A stretch of 64,000 bases of DNA, taken from NCBI RefSeq assembly GCF_017353515.1, contig NZ_JAFMPY010000003.1, positions 310,001 through 374,000 of the forward strand, given 5' to 3'. The position numbers and the translations under genes are program-made. Below, piece after piece: positions 8,019 through 16,076 of this stretch. The notes under the pieces are model-generated. The model was not told where the DNA came from. It ran no database searches and was given only the letters and a program-made list of their open reading frames with translations. Origin of the DNA: Jiella sonneratiae. Lineage in GTDB: Bacteria > Pseudomonadota > Alphaproteobacteria > Rhizobiales > Rhizobiaceae. Within the stretch, counting starts at the first letter, position 1; each line of letters starts with the position of its first letter.

Positions 8019-9377
8019 ATGTCCGATCTGTCCAACATTGCGGCACTCTTCGCCCGCCGCAAGCCCGGCCATTCGCTGCCGCAGGCCCTGTACAACAGTC
8101 CGGACGTCCATGAATTCGACCTCGAGGCGATCTTCGGCCAGTCCTGGATCCTCGCCGGATTCTCCTGCGAGATTCCGAAGCCGCGCGGCTACATGGCGCT
8201 CACCATCGGCCGCTCGCCGGTGGTGATCACCCGCGACCGTGACGGGGCGCTGAGGGCCTTCCACAATTCCTGCCGGCATCGCGGGGCGCAGGTCTGCGCC
8301 GACGGCGCCGGTGCGCGCTCGCGCCTGACCTGCCCCTACCACCAGTGGGTCTACGGCCTCGACGGCAAGCTGGTCCACGCCGCCAACATGCAGGCGAGCT
8401 TCGATCCCGGCGCGCATGGCCTGAAGAAGATCCATGTCGAGGAGGTCGCCGGCGCGATCTTCGTCTCGATGGCCGACGTCCCGCCGGCCTTCGAGCGCTT
8501 CCGCGCAGAGCTCGAGCCGCTGCTCGCGCCGCATCGCCTTTACAACGCCAAGCTCGCCCACCAGAACACCCTCGTCGAAAGGGGCAACTGGAAGCTGGTG
8601 ATGGAGAACGCCCGCGAGTGCTACCACTGCGCCGTCGGCCATCCGGAACTGGCGCTGACCTTCCCGATCGGCGAGGCCCGCGGCGCGCAGTTCGCCAAGG
8701 ACGGCGATCCGCGGCACGAGGCCTTCGACCGGCGGCTCGACGCCTGCGGCCTGAAGAAGGGGCCGCATCTCGGCCCGTGGTGGCAGGTCGAACGCTTCCC
8801 GCTGCGTGAGGGCCAGGTCTCCCTGACGATGGACGGCCAGCCGGCGGTGAAGAAGCTGATGATCGCCGGCGAGGACGCCGACGTCGGATCGCTCCGCTGG
8901 GCGATCGAGCCGCATTCCTTCTGCCATTCGACCGCCGACACGACGGTGTATTTCTCGGCGATGCCCACGGCGACGAACGAGACCATCGTCACCTGCAAGT
9001 GGCTGGTCCACGAGGATGCGGTCGAGGGCGTCGACTACGACGTCGAGCGGCTGACCGCCCTGTGGAACGTCACCAACCTCCAGGACCGCGATCTCGTCGA
9101 GCTCAACCAGCGCGGCGTCAACTCGCTCGGCTACACGCCCGGCCCCTATTGCGAGGACGGCGAATCCTACGTCGTGCGCTTCATCGACTGGTATTGCGAG
9201 AAGGCGCAGGACTTCATCGCCGCGCGGACCGGCATCGACCGGCGGCCGCAGGCGATGAACGCCGTGCCGGCGGCACCCATTGCGAGCGGGCCGGCCACCG
9301 AGGCCTTTGCCCCCGCCGCCGCCATCGCCTCTGCCGGCCAGGATACCGCCGCCGAGCCGACGGCGCGCCCGGCGTGA
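8019..9377 (+). CDS. Rieske aromatic-ring-hydroxylating-type oxygenase, alpha subunit (GbcA/Stc2-like)
   Basis: A 452-residue protein with AAGGAG 5 bases before the ATG. The Rieske [2Fe-2S] ligands are Cys85-x-His87 and Cys105-x2-His108 (NSCRHRG, CPYHQW). The mononuclear iron site region is ENARECYHCAVGHPEL, with His203 and His208. This NRECYHC-like form is characteristic of oxygenases that demethylate quaternary amines (glycine betaine, carnitine, proline betaine) rather than ring dioxygenases. The C-terminal ~35 residues are an Ala/Pro-rich tail. A dedicated reductase (GbcB type) is not present in the locus. It overlaps the next gene (GTGA) and heads the presumed operon. Confidence 0.9.
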   Translation: MSDLSNIAALFARRKPGHSLPQALYNSPDVHEFDLEAIFGQSWILAGFSCEIPKPRGYMALTIGRSPVVITRDRDGALRAFHNSCRHRGAQVCADGAGARSRLTCPYHQWVYGLDGKLVHAANMQASFDPGAHGLKKIHVEEVAGAIFVSMADVPPAFERFRAELEPLLAPHRLYNAKLAHQNTLVERGNWKLVMENARECYHCAVGHPELALTFPIGEARGAQFAKDGDPRHEAFDRRLDACGLKKGPHLGPWWQVERFPLREGQVSLTMDGQPAVKKLMIAGEDADVGSLRWAIEPHSFCHSTADTTVYFSAMPTATNETIVTCKWLVHEDAVEGVDYDVERLTALWNVTNLQDRDLVELNQRGVNSLGYTPGPYCEDGESYVVRFIDWYCEKAQDFIAARTGIDRRPQAMNAVPAAPIASGPATEAFAPAAAIASAGQDTAAEPTARPA

Positions 9378-10645
9378 GCGCGAAAACCTCGCCGGACGGG
9401 CGCGACGCCGGCCTTCATCCCGACACGCTCGCCGTCGGCTACGGCTACGACCCGCGCGAGGCCTATGGCGCGGTGAAGCCGCCGATCGTCCTTTCCTCGA
9501 CCTTCGCCTATCCGTCGGCCGCGGCGGCGAAGGACGTCCACCGCGCCTATTTCGACGGCCCGGCGCCGGAAAGGGACGCGCCCTTCATCTATGCGCGGCT
9601 CGATCATCCGAACCTCAAGCTCCTGCAGGAGCGGCTCGCCGTGCTCGACGGCGCCGAAGATGCCGCGGCCTTCGCCTCCGGCATGGCGGCGATCTCGGCG
9701 ACGATGCTGGCGCATCTGAAGCCCGGCCAGTCGGTCCTGCATACGACGCCGCTCTACGGCGGCACCCACGGCCTGCTGCACGGCCCGATGACCGGGCTCG
9801 GCATCAAGCCGGTGGGGATTGCCGACGCCCTCGACCGCATGAGCCTCGAAGCCGCGGCCGAAACCGCTCTGGCGCACGGGCCGATCGGCCTCATCCACGT
9901 CGAATCGCCGGCCAATCCGACCGCCGGCATCGCCGACATCCAGATGATCGCCGCCTTTGCCGACGAACTCGGCGGGCGGCAGCAGACCCGGCCGGTCGTC
10001 TCCGTCGACAACACCTTCCTCGGCTCGCTGCTGCAGAAGCCGCTCGAATGCGGGGCCGACCTCTGCATCACCTCGCTCACCAAATATGCCGGCGGCCATT
10101 CCGATCTTCTCGGCGGCTCGGTCACCGGCTCGCTGCAGCGTATCGGCCCGCTGCGCATGCTGCGCACGCTGCTCGGCACGCATATGGATCCCTTCACCTC
10201 CTGGCTGCTGCTCCGCTCGCTGGAGACCTTCCCGCTGCGCAATGCCCGGGCGAACGCCAACGCCCGGGCGATCGCCGCATTCTTGCGCGACCATCAAAAG
10301 GTCGAGACCGTCACCTATCTCGGCTTCCTCGACGAGGGCTCGCCGGCCAAAGCGGTCTACGACCGGCAGTGCGGCGGGGCGGGCTCGACCTTCTCGTTCA
10401 GGATCAAGGGCGGCGAGCGCGAAGCCTTCGCCATGCTCGACCGGCTCAAGGTGTTCCGCATGGCCGTCAGCCTCGGCGGGACGGAGAGCCTGATCTGCCA
10501 TTCCGCCTCGACCACCCACTATCTGGTCCCGCCCGAGATCCGCAAAATGGTCGGCGTCGACGATTCCTCCTTGCGCATTTCCGTCGGCATCGAGCACCCT
10601 GACGATCTCGTCGCCGATCTCGATCAGGCTCTGAAGGCATTCTGA
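9374..10645 (+). CDS. cystathionine gamma-synthase family PLP-dependent enzyme
   Basis: A 423-residue protein starting at a GTG inside the previous stop (GTGA), so translation is coupled. The Cys/Met-metabolism PLP fold is clear: the PLP-binding Lys237 is in SLTKYAGGHSD, VDNTFLGS precedes it and the substrate Arg is probably in SLRISVGIE. The position that is Cys in methionine gamma-lyases (LYGCT) is Gly here (LYGGT), so it is not a classical methionine gamma-lyase. Beta- or gamma-elimination or replacement are all possible. Its place between a Rieske demethylase and flavin oxidases suggests a catabolic cleavage of an amino acid, not cysteine or methionine biosynthesis. Confidence 0.88.
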   Translation: MSAKTSPDGRDAGLHPDTLAVGYGYDPREAYGAVKPPIVLSSTFAYPSAAAAKDVHRAYFDGPAPERDAPFIYARLDHPNLKLLQERLAVLDGAEDAAAFASGMAAISATMLAHLKPGQSVLHTTPLYGGTHGLLHGPMTGLGIKPVGIADALDRMSLEAAAETALAHGPIGLIHVESPANPTAGIADIQMIAAFADELGGRQQTRPVVSVDNTFLGSLLQKPLECGADLCITSLTKYAGGHSDLLGGSVTGSLQRIGPLRMLRTLLGTHMDPFTSWLLLRSLETFPLRNARANANARAIAAFLRDHQKVETVTYLGFLDEGSPAKAVYDRQCGGAGSTFSFRIKGGEREAFAMLDRLKVFRMAVSLGGTESLICHSASTTHYLVPPEIRKMVGVDDSSLRISVGIEHPDDLVADLDQALKAF

Positions 10646-12253
10646 ATGACCGACGTGACACTGCCGCCGCCCGATCGCTTCTCGATCGCCGGCAAACCCG
10701 CTGCCATCGACGAGCATGTCGAAATCCTCGTCGTCGGGGCCGGTGCCGCCGGCTGCGCTGCGGCGATCGAGGCCGCGAATGCCGGCGCCTCGGTGATGCT
10801 GGTCGACGAGAACCCGGTCTCCGCCGGCCTCGTCGGCATGGACGTGCCGCTCTATTACGGCGGCCGGGCGACCCATGCGGTGCAGACGCCGGAACGGCTG
10901 GTCGAGAAGCTGCTGGAGGGCAATCCGGCGCTCGCCGAGGCCTTCGAGGCGGGCGTCGACGTGAAGCTGTCGACCAGCGTCTGGGGCGCCTGGGTGAAGG
11001 GGCCGGGGCTCGCCGGCCTCGCCTCGGGGCTTGCGGGTCTCGCGGACGAGACGCGCAGCTGGTTCGTCGGCTTCGACCGGCTGGTGCTCGCCACCGGCGC
11101 GCGCGACCTCAACTTCACCTTCGCCGGCTCGGACCAGCCGGGCGTCATGGGCGCGCAGGCGTTTCACGCCCTCCTCGACCGCTACGACGCCTTCGCCGGC
11201 CGGCGGCTCGTCATCGTCGGCTCCGGCGATCTGGCGCTCGGAACGGCCGAACGCGCGCTCGCGCGCGGCCTCGACGTCGCGGCGCTGGTGGAACTGCGGG
11301 ACGCGCCGCAGGGATCTGCGGAAGCCGTCGCGGCGCTCGAGGCGCGCGGCGCCGCGTTCCTGACCGGCCACGTGCCGCTGCGGGCGAAGGGCGGCGCCGA
11401 GGGTGTCGAAGCGCTCGTCGTCTGCGGCAGCGGGGATGGCGACAGCCGCCGCGAGATCGCCTGCGACACGGTGGTGATGGCGGTCGGCACCGTGCCGGTG
11501 ATCGAACTCTGCGACGTGCTCGGGCTCGCCCGCGAAATGGCGCCGGCGCGCGGCGGCCACGTCCCGGTCGCCGCGGCCGACGGCGCGACGTCGCTCGGCG
11601 AGGTGTTCGTCGCCGGCGACTGTGCCGGCCTCGGCAGCGATGCCGCGGCGTCCGGCCGGCGGGCCGGGCAGGCGGCGCTCGCCTCGCTCGGCAAGAGCAC
11701 GGCGGGGGCGGGCGTCGTTCCGGACGGGGCGGCCGCGGACCGGCCGGCGGCCATGAACGGCCTCGACTATCAGCTCGATTTCGCCCGCGCGATGCTCGGC
11801 ACCGGCGGCGCGGACGTCCTCGCCTGCATCTGCGAGGACGTCACCCGCGGCGACCTCCTCGGCGTCAGGCCGCCCCGCTATCTCGACTGGCGCTCCAACG
11901 CCCTTGCCCGGCGCGACCTGACGACGATCGCCGCGGACGGCCCGGTCAATCCGGACCAGATGAAGCGGCTGACCCGGGTCTGCATGGGTGCCTGCCAGGC
12001 GCGGCGCTGCCGCGAGCAGGTGGCGCTCATGATGGCGCTCGGCGCCGGTGTCGCGCCAGAGACGGTGCCGCTCGCCGGCTATCGCGCGCCGGTCCGGCCG
12101 CTGCCTTTGTCGGTCATTGCCGACTGGCAGGAGAGCCCGGAGATGGATGCCGGCTGGAACGTCTGGTTCGGCATCGCCACCCAGTGGATCGGCTACGAGG
12201 ACATCGGCACGACGCGTGAGGCCGAGCAGCTTCGCGCCGGCATGCCCTATTGA
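10646..12253 (+). CDS. FAD-dependent amine oxidase/dehydrogenase, alpha subunit with BFD-type [2Fe-2S] domain
   Basis: A 535-residue protein whose ATG follows the previous stop with no spacer. An N-terminal FAD dinucleotide fold (VVGAGAAGCAAAIEAANAG) and a second nucleotide fold (VIVGSGDLALG) are present. A C-terminal BFD-like domain carries the cluster cysteines in CICEDVTRGD and CMGACQARRC. This architecture matches the larger subunit of two-subunit flavin oxidoreductases such as HcnB, OoxA and D-hydroxyproline dehydrogenase alpha. With the next gene it should form a membrane-peripheral or soluble heteromer that oxidises a secondary or tertiary amine. Substrate unknown. Confidence 0.85.
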   Translation: MTDVTLPPPDRFSIAGKPAAIDEHVEILVVGAGAAGCAAAIEAANAGASVMLVDENPVSAGLVGMDVPLYYGGRATHAVQTPERLVEKLLEGNPALAEAFEAGVDVKLSTSVWGAWVKGPGLAGLASGLAGLADETRSWFVGFDRLVLATGARDLNFTFAGSDQPGVMGAQAFHALLDRYDAFAGRRLVIVGSGDLALGTAERALARGLDVAALVELRDAPQGSAEAVAALEARGAAFLTGHVPLRAKGGAEGVEALVVCGSGDGDSRREIACDTVVMAVGTVPVIELCDVLGLAREMAPARGGHVPVAAADGATSLGEVFVAGDCAGLGSDAAASGRRAGQAALASLGKSTAGAGVVPDGAAADRPAAMNGLDYQLDFARAMLGTGGADVLACICEDVTRGDLLGVRPPRYLDWRSNALARRDLTTIAADGPVNPDQMKRLTRVCMGACQARRCREQVALMMALGAGVAPETVPLAGYRAPVRPLPLSVIADWQESPEMDAGWNVWFGIATQWIGYEDIGTTREAEQLRAGMPY

Positions 12254-12263
12254 GGAGCGGGCG

Positions 12264-13454
12264 ATGAGCGAGAAGGGCACGTCGGTCGTCGTCGTCGGCG
12301 GCGGCGTCACCGGCCTTTCGGCCGCCTGGTGGCTGGCGCGCTCCGGCGTTGCCGTCACCGTGGTCGAGAAGGGCATCGTCGGCTTCGAGGCGTCGGGCCG
12401 CAACGGCGGCGGCTGCACCCACTATCAGAGCCCGCTGTTCCACGAGGAGCAGCGTCTGTGGCCGCAGATGGACGAACTCCTCGGCTATCCGACGGAATAC
12501 CGGCGCGGCCGCATCATCTTCCAGGTCGATCCGCGCAAGGAGAGGTTCCACGAGGGGCTCTCGCTGCGCCTTCCCGACGGCTACGACTGGGAGGTGCTGA
12601 GCCCCGACGACGTGCGCGACCTGGTGCCGCTCGCCGGCGACAACGTCGTCTCGGGCGTGCGTTTTCATTTCGGCGGCCATGCCAATCCGCAGCGCACCGC
12701 GCAGGCCTATGCCTGGGCGGCGCAGGATCTCGGCGCGACGATCCTGCAGCACACGGCGGTGACCGGCATCGCGACGGCCGGCGGCAGGGTCACCGGCATC
12801 GAGACGGCGACCGGGACGATCGGTTGCGACGCCCTGGTGATCGCCGCCGGCCCGCAGACCGGCAAGCTCCTCGCGATGCTCGGCATCGACCTCCCGATGG
12901 CGCCGGCGCGGGCCGAGATGATCGTCACCGAGCCGCTGGCGATGATGCCGTTCACCGGCGTCGACGGCCACGGCCTCTACGGCCGCCAGACGCTGCGCGG
13001 CAATCTCGCTTACGGGGGTGGCCCGCACGAATGGCTGGACGACGTCGCGCTCGACGCCGCGCCGCCGAAGCCCTCGGGCTCGGTCACCCGCAACCTGGCC
13101 AGGCGGGTCGCCGAGCTCCTGCCGAAAGCGGCGCATGCGCGCGTCATCCGCTCCTGGGCCGGGGTGGTCGAGAACACCCCGGACGGGCGGCCGGTGATCG
13201 AGCGGCTGTCCTCGCCCGGCAACGTCACCGTCGCGACGATGTCGAGCGTCGGCTTCGGCCTGTCGCCGGCGTCGGGCCATGCCATCCGCGACCTGGTGGT
13301 GGACGGAAGATGCAGCTTCGCCGACCTGTCGAAATTGTCGCTCGCGCGCTTCGACGGCCTGCGTGCCGACTGGCGCGAGCATCTGAACTGGCTGCCGCCG
13401 GAGCCGGCGGAGGCAAGGGTGGAAGCTTCCGGTGGCCGGGCCGGTACGGCATGA
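12264..13454 (+). CDS. FAD-dependent amine oxidase/dehydrogenase, beta subunit (DadA/SoxB/HcnC-like)
   Basis: A 396-residue protein. ATG 12264 is preceded by GAGGAG. It is a DAO-superfamily flavoprotein with VVVVGGGVTGLSAAWWLARS at the N-terminus, EASGRNGGG at the FAD ribose/phosphate region and the C-terminal TPDGRPVIER and MSSVGFGLSPASG elements. It lies 10 bases after the alpha-subunit gene, as in HcnBC/OoxAB pairs. The role inferred is oxidative removal of an N-methyl group or deamination of the intermediate produced by the Rieske enzyme. Confidence 0.85.
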   Translation: MSEKGTSVVVVGGGVTGLSAAWWLARSGVAVTVVEKGIVGFEASGRNGGGCTHYQSPLFHEEQRLWPQMDELLGYPTEYRRGRIIFQVDPRKERFHEGLSLRLPDGYDWEVLSPDDVRDLVPLAGDNVVSGVRFHFGGHANPQRTAQAYAWAAQDLGATILQHTAVTGIATAGGRVTGIETATGTIGCDALVIAAGPQTGKLLAMLGIDLPMAPARAEMIVTEPLAMMPFTGVDGHGLYGRQTLRGNLAYGGGPHEWLDDVALDAAPPKPSGSVTRNLARRVAELLPKAAHARVIRSWAGVVENTPDGRPVIERLSSPGNVTVATMSSVGFGLSPASGHAIRDLVVDGRCSFADLSKLSLARFDGLRADWREHLNWLPPEPAEARVEASGGRAGTA

Positions 13455-13500
13455 CGTCGAACGGGGCGGCTTTGAAAAGGGACGCGGCAACTCGGACAGT

Positions 13501-13628
13501 CGTCATTCTCGGGCCCCGTCCCGAGAATCCAGAGATCGTCGGGCGCCACGGGTCGCGGCATGGACGGGCCATCCGAAGAAGGGGCGGCAGCCGCCCCTGG
13601 ATTCTCGGGACGGGGCCCGAGAATGACG
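13501..13628. repeat. intergenic palindromic element with 32-bp perfect inverted arms
   Basis: The arms at 13501-13532 and 13597-13628 are exact reverse complements. Each arm also contains its own internal hairpin (TTCTCGGG ... CCCGAGAA). The 64-base centre carries a GGGGCGGC-AGCC-GCCCC-like dyad. It fills the 302-base gap between the beta-subunit gene and the sarcosine-oxidase-like gene; no gene was seen in that gap. The form is like the dispersed REP/BIME-type palindromes found in Hyphomicrobiales. Confidence 0.8.
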
Positions 13629-13756
13629 AAGCGGGGAGGTTCGGCGCCTCCTGAGGCGAGGGTGCGGCTGCACGGCGATTGGCGTAATCTCCCCCGGAAC
13701 GGTCCCTCGAGCGGTTCGCTCGAAACACACGGAAACGACAGGAAGCACTTGATCCC

Positions 13757-14914
13757 ATGACGAAATCCCGCGGCCACGTCATCGTCGTCGGCGCCGGCAT
13801 CGCCGGCCTTTCCACCGCCTGGGCGCTGATCCGCCGCGGCTTCCGGGTCTCGGTCTTCGAGCAGGGGCCGATCCCCAATCCGCGCGCCTCCTCCTATGAC
13901 GAGCATCGGATCACCCGGCACGCCTACGGCACGCTGGAGGGCTACGGCCATCTGATGCCGCGGGCATTCCGGATGTACGAGCGGCTGTTTCAGGACATCG
14001 GCGCGCGGCACTTCCTGCCCGGCAGCCTCTTCTACTTCCTGCGCGATCCCGTCGACTGGTACGAACCGGTGGCCCGCACGATGACGGCGCTCGGCAAGCG
14101 CTTCCACGAGGTGCCGCTCGCCGACGTGCCGGAGCGTTTCCCGATGATCGAGACGAAGGGCCTGACGCAGGTGGTGGAGACGGAAGAGGCCGGCATGCTG
14201 TTTCCGATCCGCATCCTCACCGACCTCACCGTCTGGCTCGGCAATGCCGGGGTCGCGTTTCACGCCGACGCGCGGGTCGAGGCGGTCGACCCTGAAGCCG
14301 GCACCGTCGTCGCCAATGGCGAGACCCACCGCGCCGACCGCGTGGTGATCGCCGCCGGCGCCTGGGTGAACAAGCTGACGCCGCTCGTCGCGGACAGCGT
14401 CGTGCCGTCGCGCCAGGCGGTGATGTATCTCACCCCGCCGGCCGAACTGGTCGACGCCTGGAAGAACGCCCCGGTGATGATCGATCTCGGGACCGAGAGC
14501 GGCACCTACTCGCTGCCGCCGAAGAACGGCACCCGGCTGAAGATCGGCGACCACGTCTTCACGCGGGCCGGCGATGCCGACGGCGACCGCATCGCCACTG
14601 CGGCCGATCTCGCCCGGCTGAACCGCGCGGCGCGGCTCGCCTATCGCGATTTCGACCGCTACCGGGTGATCGAGAGGAAGATCTGCTTCTACACCGTCAC
14701 CCGCGATCCGAGCGAAGAGTTCCAGGTCAGGCCCTGGGGCAGCAGGGCCTGGGTGCTCAGCGCCTGCTCCGGCCACGGGTTCAAGCTCGGACCGCTGATG
14801 GGCGAGGGCGTCGCCGCAGCGATCGCCGGCGAGGCGTCGGACGAAGCGACGACGAAATGGGCGGCCGGACGGATGTCGCCCGAGGAGGCGGCGGCGATGG
14901 AGCACGCCGGATAG
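13757..14914 (+). CDS. monomeric sarcosine oxidase / N-methyl amino-acid oxidase-like flavoprotein
   Basis: A 385-residue protein with VIVVGAGIAGLSTAWALIRR at the N-terminus and SACSGHGFKLGP near the C-terminus, the signature order of the MSOX/SolA family. ICFYT places Cys310 where MSOX attaches FAD covalently, so a covalent flavin is likely. Family members oxidatively demethylate N-methyl amino acids, releasing formaldehyde and H2O2. In this context it would take the last N-methyl group after the Rieske and two-subunit oxidase steps. It is separated from those genes by the palindromic element and may be transcribed separately. Confidence 0.85.
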   Translation: MTKSRGHVIVVGAGIAGLSTAWALIRRGFRVSVFEQGPIPNPRASSYDEHRITRHAYGTLEGYGHLMPRAFRMYERLFQDIGARHFLPGSLFYFLRDPVDWYEPVARTMTALGKRFHEVPLADVPERFPMIETKGLTQVVETEEAGMLFPIRILTDLTVWLGNAGVAFHADARVEAVDPEAGTVVANGETHRADRVVIAAGAWVNKLTPLVADSVVPSRQAVMYLTPPAELVDAWKNAPVMIDLGTESGTYSLPPKNGTRLKIGDHVFTRAGDADGDRIATAADLARLNRAARLAYRDFDRYRVIERKICFYTVTRDPSEEFQVRPWGSRAWVLSACSGHGFKLGPLMGEGVAAAIAGEASDEATTKWAAGRMSPEEAAAMEHAG

Positions 14915-15058
14915 GCGGGGCCGGCCGGAAAATCGCGGATCGTTCCCGGCGCGTGGTGAAAGAAGTCACGAGTCTGGCGCGATTTCGGGATAACTCTCAT
15001 CACGGCTTGTTGAAGTGCGGAATTGTCAGCCGGCTAAGACTGCCCGAATCATGGGCGC

Positions 15059-16024
15059 ATGACGAACGCGCCTCGAATCACAGCAAAACCCTTCCACCGC
15101 GGCCAGGCCATCGAATGGCCGACCTTGTGCCTCGCCGTGGTGATCTACGCTTCGTGGGGCATCCTGACGGTCTGGCATGCGGCGATCCCGCTCGTCCTGC
15201 TGGTGCCGGCGGCGGCCTGGACGATCGCCTGGCACGGCTCGCTGCAGCACGAGGTGATTCACGGCCATCCGACGCGCTGGCGGGCCTTCAACCGGGCGCT
15301 CGGCTTCGTGCCGCTGTCGCTGTGGATCCCCTTCGCGCGCTACCGGACCATGCATCTTTGCCATCACCGCGACGAACGGCTGACCGACCCGCTGGACGAT
15401 CCCGAATCCCACTACTTCACCGAAGCGGACTGGATGCGGCTGAGCCCGCTCGCCCGCGGCCTCGTCGAGGCCCAGACCTGCCTCGCCGGGCGGCTGGTGA
15501 TCGGCCCGGCCTGGTCGATCGCGCGCTTCTTGTGGTCGGAGGGTCGGGCGATCCTTTCCGGCGACCGCCGGCTCGCCGTCATCTGGGCGCGCCACGCTCT
15601 CGGCTGTGCCGTGCTCGTCGCCTGGCTGGTCTTCGTCTGCGGGATGTCGCCGCTCGCCTATCTGGCGATCTTCGTCTATCCGGGGACGGCGCTCCTGCTG
15701 GTGCGCTCCTTTGCCGAGCACAAGGCGGAAGGGGTGGTGTCGAAGCGCACCGCCGTCGTCGAGGGCTCGCCGGTCTTCGCGCTGCTCTTCCTCAACAACA
15801 ACCTGCATGCGGCGCACCACGCCCATCCGACGCTGCCGTGGTATCGCCTGCCGTCCTGGTACCGCGCGAACCGGGCGTCGCTGCTCGACGGCAATGGCGG
15901 CCTGCTCTACCAGGGTTATGGCGACGTCTTCCGGCGCTTCTTCGTCGCCGCCCACGACCGGCCGGCGCATCCGCTCGGCCGGGCGCCGACGACGCCTTCC
16001 GGCGGCGGCAGCGTGCCGGCCTGA
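15059..16024 (+). CDS. membrane fatty-acid desaturase-like di-iron protein
   Basis: A 321-residue integral membrane protein with the three histidine boxes of the desaturase/hydroxylase superfamily: HEVIHGH, HLCHHRD and NNNLHAAHH. Hydrophobic segments lie at about residues 22-60, 84-93 and 185-222. Although annotated by fold as a desaturase, the superfamily also includes alkane and amine-side-chain hydroxylases. Its position after betaine-type catabolic genes leaves open a role as an oxygenase on the same substrate, or simple lipid modification. ATG 15059 is the only sensible start; the Shine-Dalgarno is weak. Confidence 0.85.
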   Translation: MTNAPRITAKPFHRGQAIEWPTLCLAVVIYASWGILTVWHAAIPLVLLVPAAAWTIAWHGSLQHEVIHGHPTRWRAFNRALGFVPLSLWIPFARYRTMHLCHHRDERLTDPLDDPESHYFTEADWMRLSPLARGLVEAQTCLAGRLVIGPAWSIARFLWSEGRAILSGDRRLAVIWARHALGCAVLVAWLVFVCGMSPLAYLAIFVYPGTALLLVRSFAEHKAEGVVSKRTAVVEGSPVFALLFLNNNLHAAHHAHPTLPWYRLPSWYRANRASLLDGNGGLLYQGYGDVFRRFFVAAHDRPAHPLGRAPTTPSGGGSVPA

Positions 16025-16076
16025 CGGCCGGTCGAGGCGGCGGAAGCCCCGCCCGACACGCCGGGAAGGGCGGATC

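Noticed and set aside
8999-9373. N-terminal extension of the PLP enzyme into the Rieske gene
   Set aside because: The frame stays open upstream but the translation is Arg/Ala-rich without homology, while the GTG in the GTGA overlap gives the normal family length.
9167-12418. A 1083-codon open frame on the minus strand through the PLP and flavoprotein genes
   Set aside because: No domain or ribosome binding site; the opposite strand encodes clear enzymes with coupled starts.
13501-13628. Possible CRISPR-like array
   Set aside because: There are only two arms, in inverted rather than direct orientation, with no spacer series and no cas genes.
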